From Pseudomonadales bacterium (GTDB lineage: Bacteria > Pseudomonadota > Gammaproteobacteria > Pseudomonadales > Pseudohongiellaceae), in contig JAJDYJ010000047.1 of NCBI GenBank assembly GCA_022822865.1, forward strand, positions 108,501 to 172,500: a DNA stretch of 64,000 nt. Direction: 5' to 3'. Positions 9,852 to 18,734 of the stretch are shown piece after piece (the first letter of the stretch is position 1; the number at the start of each line of letters is the position of its first letter). The notes under the pieces are model-generated. The model did no database searches and had not been told where the DNA came from. It was given only the letters and a program-made list of their open reading frames with translations. The translations under genes and the position numbers were made by a program.

Positions 9852-9921
9852 GGGCGAGGCATGCCTCACCCGCGATCAAGTTTTCCGGATGCCGAACGGG
9901 CGACGCATGCGTCGCCCCTAC
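9848..9921. repeat. MITE-like inverted-repeat element between convergent genes
   Basis: The ends are GTAGGGGCGA and its reverse complement TCGCCCCTAC. The left arm contains the 12-bp palindrome GAGGCATGCCTC (9856-9867) and the right arm the 20-bp palindrome GGGCGACGCATGCGTCGCCC (9898-9917). The TAG stops of both flanking genes (9849-9851 plus, 9920-9918 minus) are the TAG of the terminal repeats. It may also act as a bidirectional terminator. Confidence 0.6.
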
Positions 9922-12407
9922 AGGCGCCCGGCTATTCCCGTCAGCGTGTCGGCCAGCGCCGCCAGGCGGCTGCCTTCCATGCCGGAAGCCGAAGACGAGG
10001 CTGACTCGTATTCCTCCGCCAGATCTTCCAGCCGATCGGCCACGGCATTGTCGTTCGCGCCGCTGTCCAGCGCCTCCTGGGCGTCGTCAAGCGCTTCGCT
10101 CAGATCCTGTTGCTGCGCCGCGGACAACGTATCGCCGCGCGCCAACTGGTCGAGATAGGCGCGGGCCACTACGGGTTCCGCCGGCCAGCGGAACATGGTC
10201 TGCTGCTGGGCGTTGAAGGTCACCGTGGCATGGGGCAGCGAGGCCGCGGCGATTTCGTTCTCGGTCAGAAAATCGCTCGGCTGCAGTTGCAATACGTCCA
10301 GGCCGCGGGCGATTTCGGTGCCGTAGATGTAGCCGTTGTAGAAGTACGTCGACCAGTAGCCTCCGGAAATCAGCTCTTCCTCGTCAATGGGTCCGCGGTC
10401 AAAAAAGGCGATTTCCACCGGATTGGAACTGTCGGTGAAATCGACCACGGAAACTCCGCCCTGATACCAGGCCTGGACGAAAATGTCGCGGCCGGGCACG
10501 GGCACGAGCGAGCCGTTATGCGCCACGCAATTCTCGGTTTCGGTCTGGGGCGCCGCCATCTTGTAATGGCTGCGATATTCCATCTGGCCGTCGACGATGT
10601 CGTAGATCGCGTCGGCGCCCCAGTTCAGCGGATCCGAGGCGCGGCAGCGGGGCCGGCCGCCGCCGCCCCATTCATCGGTGAAGATGACCTTGCTGCCGTC
10701 GTTGTTGAAGGTCGCCGAATGCCAGTAGGCGAAGCCGGGGTCGATGACTTCGTCGACGCGCTCCGGATTCGCGGGATCGGAAATATCGATCAGGATGCCA
10801 TTGCCCGAGCACGCGCCCGCCGCCAGTCCGATTTCGGGGAAGGCGGTGATGTCGTGACACTGGTTCGTCATGCGCGTTTCCTGGGTATCGGGACCGTGGT
10901 CGCCGCCTTCCCAGAGTCCGGCGGCCACGCCGGTTTCGGGGTCGGAAAAGATGAACGGCCGGTTGACGATGGCGGCCTCGTCCGGGGCGTCCACCGGAAT
11001 CTGGATCACGTCGATGCGGTACAACGAGGATTCCGGGTTCTCAAACGGCGATTCGTCGCTGCAGCCGGCGAGTTCCTCTTCGTCGCGGACGAAGCTGGTG
11101 CCGGACCCGTAGACATAGATATTGCCCTCGTCATCCGGGTCGGTGACCACGGTATGCGTATGCGAGCCGCGGCAGGTCTGCACGGCGCCGACTTGCACCG
11201 GCATGCGGAAATCGCTCACGTCGAAGATGCGGATGCCGCGAAAGCGCTCTTCGCTTTCGGGTTCTGCGACGCCTTGCAGGCCGCAGTCGAGCCGGCCGCG
11301 GGTCTGTTCCACCGACATGATCAGCAGATCGTCGACGATGGAAACGTCGCCCTGCCCGCCTGGACAGACCACCGAACTGAGCAATTGCGGCATGGTCGGA
11401 TTGCTGATGTCGTAGGCGTTATAGCCGTGATAACTGCCGGCCACGAGCACGTTGCCGGTGAAGACGAGATCGGTGTTGCCGAAATTGAGCAGCGAAGGAC
11501 GCGGCTCGGAGTTTTCGTCGTCTTCCTCGTCATCCGCGACCGGGGTTTCCTGCACGTTCTGGGCGGCCGCCGGATCGCTGACCGGCTCGGCTTCGGGCTC
11601 GTCCGACGCATCAGGGTCGGGCGCCAGGGTTTCCTCCTGGTCGCGGTCGTCGCGGTTGGGCAGCCCGCTGGGATTCGCCGGGTCGAAGAATCCGTCCGGC
11701 TTGGGCAGCGAGGCGATCAGGCGCATGTTCAACGCGGCTTCGCCGGCGTCCCGGAAGCCGGGAGCCAGCGCCACGCGCGGGTCGGGCGAGAATCCGGACA
11801 GCATGGTGATCATGCGCTCGATCTCGCTGGTCTGATCCGAAGTGACGTCGGTGGTGAAGCGATACAGTTCCGAATCCTGGGCCGAACCCGGCTGGTCGAG
11901 CAGGTTTTCGACCATGACCAGCGCGCCTTCATGATGGTCGATCATGAAATTGAGGAACAGCGAATCGAACTCGAATCCCTCGGCCGCTTCGAGTTGCTCC
12001 ATTTCCTCGGGCGAGAGCATGCCGGGCATGAGATCGTAGTCGGGGTCGTGATGCGCGTCGGCCGCGGGCGCGTCGACGCCGCGGTCTTCGAGCCAGTCGG
12101 CCATCATGGAAATTTCGTCTTCCTGGGACAGTGAAATTCGCTCGGCCAGCGCTTCCACCGCCTCGCGATTGCTGCGGTCGTCCACCAGGGCGCTCATTTC
12201 CATGGCCTGACGGTGATGCGAAATCATGCCTTGCATGAATCGCACATCGGCTGCGGAAAATTGCAGTCCGGCGAGATCGGACGCCTCTTCGGCGCTGATC
12301 TGGCGGCTCGGCTGTCCGGGCGGACCGGGCTGGATAATGGGAACCTGGGCCAGGGCCGGCACGCTGACCGTCAGAATCAGGGCGGCCAATAGGAAACGGA
12401 AAGTCAT
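9918..12407 (-). CDS. Exported DUF305 / LVIVD-repeat fusion protein
   Basis: The start at 12407 (GGAG 9 bp upstream) gives a signal peptide ending PALAQ; 829 residues. The N-terminal third has two DUF305-type His-Met motifs, FMQGMISHHRQAMEMSAL and LNFMIDHHEGALVMVENL, typical of ferritin-like four-helix metal-binding proteins. An acidic Pro/Asp/Glu linker (about residues 270-310) follows. The remaining part is an LVIVD-type beta-propeller: repeated YDISNPTMPQL, IRIFDVSDFRMP, ILIDISDPANPERV and VSVVDFTDSSNPVEI strands. The last 90 residues are an Ala/Asp-rich helical tail. DUF305 is linked to copper or other metal handling in several bacteria and LVIVD proteins are surface or periplasmic. No operon partner is seen; the role is inferred only at domain level. 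Confidence 0.8.
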   Translation of the reverse strand: MTFRFLLAALILTVSVPALAQVPIIQPGPPGQPSRQISAEEASDLAGLQFSAADVRFMQGMISHHRQAMEMSALVDDRSNREAVEALAERISLSQEDEISMMADWLEDRGVDAPAADAHHDPDYDLMPGMLSPEEMEQLEAAEGFEFDSLFLNFMIDHHEGALVMVENLLDQPGSAQDSELYRFTTDVTSDQTSEIERMITMLSGFSPDPRVALAPGFRDAGEAALNMRLIASLPKPDGFFDPANPSGLPNRDDRDQEETLAPDPDASDEPEAEPVSDPAAAQNVQETPVADDEEDDENSEPRPSLLNFGNTDLVFTGNVLVAGSYHGYNAYDISNPTMPQLLSSVVCPGGQGDVSIVDDLLIMSVEQTRGRLDCGLQGVAEPESEERFRGIRIFDVSDFRMPVQVGAVQTCRGSHTHTVVTDPDDEGNIYVYGSGTSFVRDEEELAGCSDESPFENPESSLYRIDVIQIPVDAPDEAAIVNRPFIFSDPETGVAAGLWEGGDHGPDTQETRMTNQCHDITAFPEIGLAAGACSGNGILIDISDPANPERVDEVIDPGFAYWHSATFNNDGSKVIFTDEWGGGGRPRCRASDPLNWGADAIYDIVDGQMEYRSHYKMAAPQTETENCVAHNGSLVPVPGRDIFVQAWYQGGVSVVDFTDSSNPVEIAFFDRGPIDEEELISGGYWSTYFYNGYIYGTEIARGLDVLQLQPSDFLTENEIAAASLPHATVTFNAQQQTMFRWPAEPVVARAYLDQLARGDTLSAAQQQDLSEALDDAQEALDSGANDNAVADRLEDLAEEYESASSSASGMEGSRLAALADTLTGIAGRL

Positions 12408-12508
12408 CGGTTTCGCTCCAATGTCGCTTGTGCTTGAACAGACGGGAAGCATACGGGATTCCGGCGGTCAACTAAAGTCTCGATCCGTCACCGTCTGGTG
12501 TGTGGTGT

Positions 12509-13585
12509 TCAATTAATCCGTCGCAGTAGCGTCCAGCCTAGAATTGCGCAGAGCAGAATGGGCGTGGCGGCGGCGAGTAGGGGCGAAAGTCCGAACAGGA
12601 GGCTGACGGGCTCGGCGACGCGTTGGGCGATGGTGAAAATCAGGCCCACGGAAAGCGCCACGAATACGCGGTAGCCCATGGTTGCTTCGCGCAGGGGGCC
12701 GAAGACGAAAAACACGGCGACGAGTACGAGCACCAGCGTCGACAGCGGCTGTAGCAGTTTTTTCCAGAAAGCGAGGTAATGCGCGGCGCTGTCCAGGCCT
12801 TCGGCGGCGAGGAAGCCGGCCATGCGATAAAGCCCCGATATCGACTGCTGGTCCGGCTCGACGAGCAGGACGCCCAGCAGGTCCGGCGACAGGTCAACCC
12901 GCCATTCCTGTTCGTTCCGGCTGTTCGTGACCACGCGATCGCCTTCGAGCGCGCTTTCGCGCACGCCGCGCAGGCGCCAATAGGGCTCGGCTGAATCCGT
13001 GACGTATTCGGCGGTTTCGGCGAAACTCGCCGCCAGTAGTTGCTGACCCCCGTTTGTTCGATAGCGGCTTACGCCGATGAGCGAGGCGCCGTCGGGGCTG
13101 ATGGCGTTGACGTGAACGAACTCGTCGCCGGTCTTGTACCAGGCGCCCTGCTCGAAATCCGTCGCGCCGCCGGCGCTGCGCAGGGCCGCGCGGTTGCTCT
13201 GCGCCTCCCGCTCGAGCGGCGGCGCGATGTACTCCCCAAGCAGCAGGCCGAGCAGCATGATAGCCAGGGTGGGTTTGAGCACGGCGTAGACGATTCGCCC
13301 GACCGAGACCCCCGCGCTTTGCATGACGACGAGTTCATTATTTGAGGCGAGAATGCCGAGCCCGATCAGGGCGCCGCCGAGAGCGGCGAAAGGCAGCAGT
13401 TCATGGATGCTTGCCGGCGCCGTCCAGAGCACGAAAACCATCGCGTCGAGCGTCGAATAGCCTTCGTTGGTGTCCTGGATCTGGTCGATCAGGGAAAAGG
13501 TCATGTCCAGGCAGACGATGACGACGATCGCCCCGGCGGTCGCCAGGATCATCGAATTGCGCACGAGCCGGTCGAGGCGCTTCAT
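12509..13585 (-). CDS. lptG: LPS export ABC transporter permease LptG
   Basis: Inner-membrane half of the LptB2FG complex that extracts lipopolysaccharide and passes it to LptC/LptA. The start ATG at 13585 overlaps the lptF stop as ATGA and gives a 358-residue protein of normal length; a longer frame upstream lies inside lptF and is not used. Transmembrane segments occur near residues 13-35, 60-85, 100-120 and three more at the C-terminus, with the large periplasmic jellyroll between TM3 and TM4. The block ELLPFAALGGALIGLGILASN and ELVVMQSAGVSVGRI (coupling helix region) are characteristic. The usual neighbour pepA is not in the window. Confidence 0.93.
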   Translation of the reverse strand: MKRLDRLVRNSMILATAGAIVVIVCLDMTFSLIDQIQDTNEGYSTLDAMVFVLWTAPASIHELLPFAALGGALIGLGILASNNELVVMQSAGVSVGRIVYAVLKPTLAIMLLGLLLGEYIAPPLEREAQSNRAALRSAGGATDFEQGAWYKTGDEFVHVNAISPDGASLIGVSRYRTNGGQQLLAASFAETAEYVTDSAEPYWRLRGVRESALEGDRVVTNSRNEQEWRVDLSPDLLGVLLVEPDQQSISGLYRMAGFLAAEGLDSAAHYLAFWKKLLQPLSTLVLVLVAVFFVFGPLREATMGYRVFVALSVGLIFTIAQRVAEPVSLLFGLSPLLAAATPILLCAILGWTLLRRIN

Positions 13586-14685
13586 GTGCCCGGTTTCCAA
13601 AAAAGCCTCCGTGACATCCGGCCCTGGCGAATCGCGATCAGCGCCAATGCGAGAAACACCGCGTGCACCAGCCAGAACGCGTAAGGCGAACCACCGTCTT
13701 CCACCGCATCGCGGCAGAATTCGAGCAAGGCGAAATAGACCACGTACAGGAATGCTGCGGGCACGAGCTTGATATAGCGGCCCTGGCGCGGCTGGACGCG
13801 GCTCATGGGCACCGCGAGCACGCCAAGCACGGGAGCGAGCAGAATCAGCGACAACCGCCATTGCAACTCTCCCGCGTGGACCGGGTCAGCCGAACCGATC
13901 AGGTCCAGGGTCGCGATCGTCGATTGCTCAAGCGTTGCTTCGAATTCCGCAGGCTGCGGCAACAGGATCGACTGGGCGTCGAAGCGGCCGACGCTGAACC
14001 CGGCGCTGCCCGGGGCGCCGTCGTACTGGGCGACGTTCTCCATGCGCATGAAGCGGGCGCCGGTCGCCTCGTCGATCATCGGCCGGGCGCTTTCGGCGAA
14101 GACGATCACCGGCGCGGCGCCGGACTCGGCGCCTGCTCCGGAAACCGCCACGAAAACGTTCCGCAATTCACGGCCGCCCGCCCCGGAATTGCCCGTGCGT
14201 TCGGTCCAGGTGACGCGGCCGCCGTCGCTGAAACTGCGGAATTGTCCCGCGACGATCAGGTCGAGTTCGGTCAGTTCTTCCTGGCCTTGCACGATGGCTT
14301 CGGCCTGGCGCATGCCCCAGGGCGCGGCGCCCAGGCTCAGGACGCCCATGAGCGCCATCGCCACGGCCGCGATGCCGAGCGTGATGCGCGTGAGGCGGGT
14401 CTGGCCGATGCCGGCGCCCATCAGGCTGACCATCTCGTTCTCGGCATACATGCGGCCATAGGACAGCACGATGCCGAGCAACAGGGCGAGCGGCAGGATG
14501 ACGAGCAGAAACTCCGGCAAGCGATACAGCATGATCAGGAACAGGGCGTCCGCCGCCTTCTGTCCGCTGGCGGCCTCCCCCAGGTATTGCATGAAGCGCG
14601 AAATCACCGCCACGGCAAGCAATATCAGCGCGACCACGGCGGTCGATTGCAACACCTGTCTGGCGAGATAACGGAAAACGATCAA
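13582..14685 (-). CDS. lptF: LPS export ABC transporter permease LptF
   Basis: A 367-residue partner of LptG in the LPS export ABC transporter. The N-terminus MIVFRYLARQVL is the usual LptF start. Six transmembrane segments are arranged three plus three around a periplasmic jellyroll; the coupling segment is ENEMVSLMGAGIGQTRL near residue 85. It is the first gene of a two-gene unit, translationally coupled to lptG through ATGA. The presence of lptFG shows that the host makes an LPS-type outer membrane. Confidence 0.93.
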   Translation of the reverse strand: MIVFRYLARQVLQSTAVVALILLAVAVISRFMQYLGEAASGQKAADALFLIMLYRLPEFLLVILPLALLLGIVLSYGRMYAENEMVSLMGAGIGQTRLTRITLGIAAVAMALMGVLSLGAAPWGMRQAEAIVQGQEELTELDLIVAGQFRSFSDGGRVTWTERTGNSGAGGRELRNVFVAVSGAGAESGAAPVIVFAESARPMIDEATGARFMRMENVAQYDGAPGSAGFSVGRFDAQSILLPQPAEFEATLEQSTIATLDLIGSADPVHAGELQWRLSLILLAPVLGVLAVPMSRVQPRQGRYIKLVPAAFLYVVYFALLEFCRDAVEDGGSPYAFWLVHAVFLALALIAIRQGRMSRRLFWKPGT

Positions 14686-14729
14686 AGTACTGCCCCGCCG
14701 GCACTTCCGAAGCGGTCAGGGTAACGCCT

Positions 14730-16499
14730 TCAGATGCCGAGCGCCATGTCGTCGAGCCATTGATCGGGCAGGGAAGCGTGGCGCACGGCGCTGAAATGGG
14801 CTCTGGCCCGGGGCAGCACCTGGGCAGCGAAGAAATTGCAGACGCGAATACGCGACTGGTGAAAATGCGGGTCCTGCTCCATGGCCGCTTCCGCGGCCAG
14901 CGCCGACTTGAGCAGCAGCCAGGCGCCGATCAGCGTTCCGCAGCCCATGAGAAAATTGACCGCCCCCGCGGCGCGGGTCTCGTCACTTTCCTGCAGCAGC
15001 CATTGCGTCAATTCCTGTGCCTGTGACACGCTCTCGCCGACGAAGCCCGCCGCGTTGGCGAGCCGGTCGGACTTGGCGGCATGGGCGCAGGTTTCCCCGG
15101 CTTCCAGCAACAGCCGCGACAGTTCCGCGCCGCCGTCGCGTTGCATCTTGCGGCCGATAAAGTCGTTCGCGTGGATTGCGGTCGTGCCCTCGTAAATGGT
15201 CATGATCCTGGCGTCGCGGACGATTTGCGCCGCGCCCGTTTCCTCGACATAGCCCATGCCGCCATGCACCTGCATGCACAGGGACGCCACGTCCTGGGCG
15301 ACTTCGGTATTCCAGCCCTTGGCGATCGGGATCAGGAGTTCGTATCTGGCTCTGGCGCCTTCGGCGCCGGGCGCGCCGGCGTCGCCGGTCAGCGAGCGGT
15401 CCAGGGCGCCGGCGGCGGTGTAACTGATGGCGCGGGCGGCTTCGGTCATGGATTTCATGAACATGATCATGCGGCGCACGTCCGGATGCTGAATGATCGT
15501 GCCGTCACGCCGGCCGAGCGGTCTCCCCTGCACCCTTTCGGCGGCGAACGCGACGGCTTTCTGCGTCGCCAACTCGCTCAGGCCGACGCCTTCGAGGCCG
15601 ACATGCAGTCGCGCGCTGTTCATCATCGTGAACATGTAGGACAAACCCCTGTTCTCCTCGCCGATCAGCCAGCCGGCGGCGCCTTTCCCTTCCTCGCCGT
15701 AAACCATGGCGCAAGTGGCGCTGCCATGGATGCCCATCTTCTTTTCCAGTGCGATGGGGCCGAGATCGTTGCGTTCGCCGGGAGCGCCGCCTTCCCCGGG
15801 CACATGTTTCGGCACCAGGAACAGGGAGATGCCGTGCACGCCCTCGGGCGCTCCCTCGATACGGGCGAGCACGAGATGGACGATGTTGTCCGCCATTTCA
15901 TGGTCTCCCCACGAGATGAAGATCTTTTGCCCGAAAATTCGATAGTGATCGCCCGCGGGCACCGCCTTCGTGCGAACCGCCGCCAGATCGGAACCTGCCT
16001 GGGGTTCGGTGAGATTCATGGTGCCGGTCCAGCGGCCGCTCACCATGTTTTCGAGGTATTTCCGCTGCAGTTCCGCATCGCCGTGGGATTCGAGCGTTTC
16101 GATGGCGGCCATGCTGAGAATGGGGCAGATGGAAAAGCTGAGATTGGCCGCCGCCCACATTTCGGAAGCCGCGCTGTTGATGGCGTGGGGCAAACCCATT
16201 CCGCCGAAACGGGGATTGGCGGAACAGGCGGCCCAGCCGCCTTCGGCGAACTGGCGGTAGGCCTCGGCGAAACCAGCGGTTTCGCGCACTTGCCCATCTA
16301 CAATTTTGGGCGGGTCGGCCTCGCCGGCGCCGTTCAGCGGGGCAAGCACGTTTTCGGCCAGTTTCGCGGCCTCTTCCAGAATGGCGGGCACGAGTTCCGG
16401 GCTGGCTTCCTCGAATGGCGCCCGGCCGCAGACTTCATCGACGCCGGCCAGTTCGCGCAGCATGAACCGCATCTCCTTCAAAGGCGCCCGATACGTCAT
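14730..16499 (-). CDS. Acyl-CoA dehydrogenase (DmdC/FadE-like, long form)
   Basis: A 589-residue FAD enzyme. The start at 16499 has GGGAG 9 bp upstream and gives the typical N-terminus MTYRAPLKEMRFMLRELAG. The order is an acyl-CoA dehydrogenase N-terminal extension, the alpha-helical N-domain, the middle beta domain with the FAD signature GTMNLTEPQAGSDLAAVRTKA and KIFISWGDHEMADNIVHLVLA, and the helical C-domain with VHGGMGYVEETGAAQIVRDARI. The last 110 residues match the C-terminal domain found in long DmdC-type enzymes. Such enzymes oxidise acyl-CoAs or 3-methylmercaptopropionyl-CoA in DMSP demethylation; the substrate cannot be chosen here because no dmdB or dmdD is adjacent. It is divergent from the nitronate-monooxygenase-like gene. 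Confidence 0.88.
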   Translation of the reverse strand: MTYRAPLKEMRFMLRELAGVDEVCGRAPFEEASPELVPAILEEAAKLAENVLAPLNGAGEADPPKIVDGQVRETAGFAEAYRQFAEGGWAACSANPRFGGMGLPHAINSAASEMWAAANLSFSICPILSMAAIETLESHGDAELQRKYLENMVSGRWTGTMNLTEPQAGSDLAAVRTKAVPAGDHYRIFGQKIFISWGDHEMADNIVHLVLARIEGAPEGVHGISLFLVPKHVPGEGGAPGERNDLGPIALEKKMGIHGSATCAMVYGEEGKGAAGWLIGEENRGLSYMFTMMNSARLHVGLEGVGLSELATQKAVAFAAERVQGRPLGRRDGTIIQHPDVRRMIMFMKSMTEAARAISYTAAGALDRSLTGDAGAPGAEGARARYELLIPIAKGWNTEVAQDVASLCMQVHGGMGYVEETGAAQIVRDARIMTIYEGTTAIHANDFIGRKMQRDGGAELSRLLLEAGETCAHAAKSDRLANAAGFVGESVSQAQELTQWLLQESDETRAAGAVNFLMGCGTLIGAWLLLKSALAAEAAMEQDPHFHQSRIRVCNFFAAQVLPRARAHFSAVRHASLPDQWLDDMALGI

Positions 16500-16651
16500 G
16501 CCCGTCTCCCGTCGATTAGTCTTGTCAGAGCGGCAACAAGAGTGCCGCAAGCCCACGTCAATATCAAACGGGGAGGGAGAGGAAGACAGATGACAACGGC
16601 CCCGGAGAATGAGAGCATTCGGCCCGGCTTGTGGTGCGTTGAGAGAGGATC

Positions 16652-17629
16652 ATGAAGACACGAATCACCGAAATGCTCGGAATCGAGCATCCCATCATCC
16701 AGGGCGGCATGCATTACGTCGGTTTCGCCGAACTCGCGGCGGCCGTTTCCGAGGCCGGCGGCCTCGGCATCATTACCGCGCTAACGCAGAAAACGCCCGC
16801 CGACCTCGCCAACGAGATCGCCAAGGCCCAGGGCATGACCGACAAGCCCATCGGCGTCAATCTGACCTTTCTGCCCACCGTCAGATCGGTCGATTATCCG
16901 GCCATCGTCAAGGTAATCATCGACAGCGGCGTGAAGATCGTCGAGACCGCCGGCAACAATCCCCAGCAGGTGCTGCCGTACCTGAAAGACGCCGGCGTCA
17001 AGGTGATCCACAAATGCACCTCCGTGCGGCACGCGCTCAAGGCCCAGCGCATCGGCTGCGACGCCGCCAGCATCGACGGCTTCGAATGCGGCGGCCACCC
17101 CGGCGAGGACGACATCCCCAACATGATCCTGCTGCCGCGCGCCGCGGACGAACTGGAAATCCCCTTCGTCTCCTCGGGCGGCCAGGCCGACGGCCGCTCC
17201 CTTGTCGCCTCCCTCGCCATGGGCGCCGACGGCATGAACATGGGCACCCGCTTCATGGCCACGCAGGAAGCGCCGATTCACGAGAACGTCAAACAGGCCC
17301 TGGTCGAGGCCGACGAGCTGCAGACCCGGCTGATCATGCGCCCCCTGCGCAACACCGAACGCGTGCTGAGCAATGCCGCGGTGGAAAAACTGCTCGAAAA
17401 AGAAAAGGAACTCGGCCAGGAAATCAGCTTCGAGGACATCATGGAAGAAGTCGTCGGCGTTTATCCGCGCGTCATGCTCAAAGGCGAAATGGACGCCGGC
17501 GCCTGGTCCTGCGGCATGGTCGCCGGCCTCATCCACGACATCCCCACGGTCAAGGAACTCATCGACCGCATCATGAACCAGGCCGATCAAATCATCCGCG
17601 GCCGCCTCGAAGGCTTCCTGGCGGCCTGA
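16652..17629 (+). CDS. NAD(P)H-dependent flavin oxidoreductase / nitronate monooxygenase family
   Basis: A 325-residue TIM-barrel FMN protein. The hallmark IIQGGMHYVGFAELAAAVSEAGGLGI is present at residues 15-40, with the mid-barrel GVNLTFLP and KCTSVRHALKAQRIGCDAASIDGFECGGHPGEDD, and the phosphate-binding SSGGQADGRSLVASLAMGADGMNMGTRF. Members include nitronate monooxygenases, enoyl-ACP reductase FabK and uncharacterised flavin oxidoreductases; the Gly-rich ECGGHPGED motif is typical of the nitronate group. Opposite strand from the acyl-CoA dehydrogenase, with 152 bp between the starts. No pathway context. Confidence 0.85.
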   Translation: MKTRITEMLGIEHPIIQGGMHYVGFAELAAAVSEAGGLGIITALTQKTPADLANEIAKAQGMTDKPIGVNLTFLPTVRSVDYPAIVKVIIDSGVKIVETAGNNPQQVLPYLKDAGVKVIHKCTSVRHALKAQRIGCDAASIDGFECGGHPGEDDIPNMILLPRAADELEIPFVSSGGQADGRSLVASLAMGADGMNMGTRFMATQEAPIHENVKQALVEADELQTRLIMRPLRNTERVLSNAAVEKLLEKEKELGQEISFEDIMEEVVGVYPRVMLKGEMDAGAWSCGMVAGLIHDIPTVKELIDRIMNQADQIIRGRLEGFLAA

Positions 17630-17680
17630 TGAGTCCGGGAAACAAGCCGTTGCGTTATCGTTAATGCACTGACACGTTGA

Positions 17681-17826
17681 TTCAGTACCCATTGGGTACT
17701 AAATTTACTGCGCTCGCAGTTCGCTACCCATTGGGTAGCGAATTCAAAATTTGGAATACTTTCCCCAATGGGAAAAGAATTCAGACAGTAAAAAAGATTC
17801 TCTCCCCAGTGGGTAGAGAATTGGGT
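17681..17826. repeat. Composite palindrome element, copy A (four CCCA-N-TGGG hairpins)
   Basis: Four successive inverted repeats share the core CCCANTGGG. P1 is AGTACCCATTGGGTACT at 17684-17700 (perfect). P2 lies at 17720-17742 (perfect, 11-bp arms with ends TTCGCTACCCA). P3 is centred on CCCAATGGG near 17765-17771, and P4 lies at 17798-17820 (TTCTCT..CCCAGTGGG..AGAGAA). The order and the spacer words (TAAATTT, GCAGTT, GAATTCAGRCAGTA, AGAATTGGG) recur in the same orientation at 20797-20941. Adjacent to the 3' end of the nucleotidyltransferase gene. Confidence 0.8.
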
Positions 17827-17876
17827 GCAAGCGCATCACTCCACCCGCCAGACGACGAATTGACGCCAGGTTTGAA

Positions 17877-18734
17877 TCACGTCAACCCCAGCGCCGAGAG
17901 CCATGCTTGTACTTGTCCGAACGCGTCTTGCTGCCATTGTTCGGCGGTGCGGCCTGCAAGCATTTCGGGCCGGTCGACAAATTGCTTTACTCTCATTGGC
18001 CCGAAATCTTCCGGGGCTCGAAACTTTTGGGAGATATGCAGATAACCGATCCTCGCTGTCTCGACCTCGAGTAATGGTCTCGTAGCCTCGGCCAAGGGCT
18101 CAATGCCTCCCGGGAAGTTTCGGACGCTGAAATAAATGTCGTAGGCGTCTTTCTGCTTGAGCCGATTCGCGATTGCATAGCCTTTCATGGCGAGCAGTGC
18201 GGGAATGGACGCCACGGCGATTCGAACGTTATTGACCCCACCCCCGGGCATCTCACCATCGATGGCGACTAGTTGATAAAACCGCAACGCGAGGTCGGCG
18301 CCATCCGCGCGCTGAACCGCGAAGTCGGCGATGAGGGGAGGTGTGTTTTTTGCGATAGTGGCGTCGCGCGGCATTAAAAAATCGACCACGACATTGATAT
18401 CGGAACCACTGTCTTTGGCGGGCACGGTGCGTACAAGCTGAAATCGCCGAAGATTCTCTTGCTGCCGGTAACCTTGCCCCAGAAGCGATTCGACAAGGCG
18501 CGCGTACTCGCCGTCCCCGAGAGATTCAGCGTCAAGACCGAGATCCACATCCATGGTTCCGATATGCGGCATTTCGGATTGATTAAGAAGTAACCAGGGA
18601 ACGGCGCCACCGATTACTGCGAACTTGCCCCGATAACCGCCAAGGATCTGGCCGATCTCGACGAGTACCGATCTGACAGCAGCGGTCGTGCGATCATCGT
18701 AGTCAGAGGCGAGTTTCGGTTCTACTTCAACCAT
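17877..18734 (-). CDS. Nucleotidyltransferase-fold protein (AbiEii-like), second gene of a TA-like operon
   Basis: A 285-residue protein whose N-terminal third has the DNA polymerase beta-type nucleotidyltransferase signature: FAVIGGAVPWLL (residues 38-49) and, after a short gap, GTMDVDLGL with the metal-binding Asp62 and Asp64. The third carboxylate may be in NVVVDFLMPRD. Further on, VASIPALLAMKGYAIANRLKQKDAYDIYFSVRNFPGG matches the lysine-rich AKxxRxxxKDxxDL-type segment of AbiEii/AbiGii toxins. The start overlaps the end of the upstream wHTH gene by 13 bp, implying translational coupling. By analogy to type IV toxin-antitoxin systems it is the probable toxin; this is inference. The composite palindrome A lies just beyond its 3' end. 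Confidence 0.75.
   Translation of the reverse strand: MVEVEPKLASDYDDRTTAAVRSVLVEIGQILGGYRGKFAVIGGAVPWLLLNQSEMPHIGTMDVDLGLDAESLGDGEYARLVESLLGQGYRQQENLRRFQLVRTVPAKDSGSDINVVVDFLMPRDATIAKNTPPLIADFAVQRADGADLALRFYQLVAIDGEMPGGGVNNVRIAVASIPALLAMKGYAIANRLKQKDAYDIYFSVRNFPGGIEPLAEATRPLLEVETARIGYLHISQKFRAPEDFGPMRVKQFVDRPEMLAGRTAEQWQQDAFGQVQAWLSALGLT

Noticed and set aside
8673..9869. 398-codon minus-strand frame opposite the SAM methyltransferase
   Set aside because: High GC makes such shadows common; the plus frame has clear methyltransferase motifs.
9848..9921. Insertion sequence
   Set aside because: The inverted-repeat unit is 74 bp and encodes no transposase; no transposase or integrase gene was recognised anywhere in the window.
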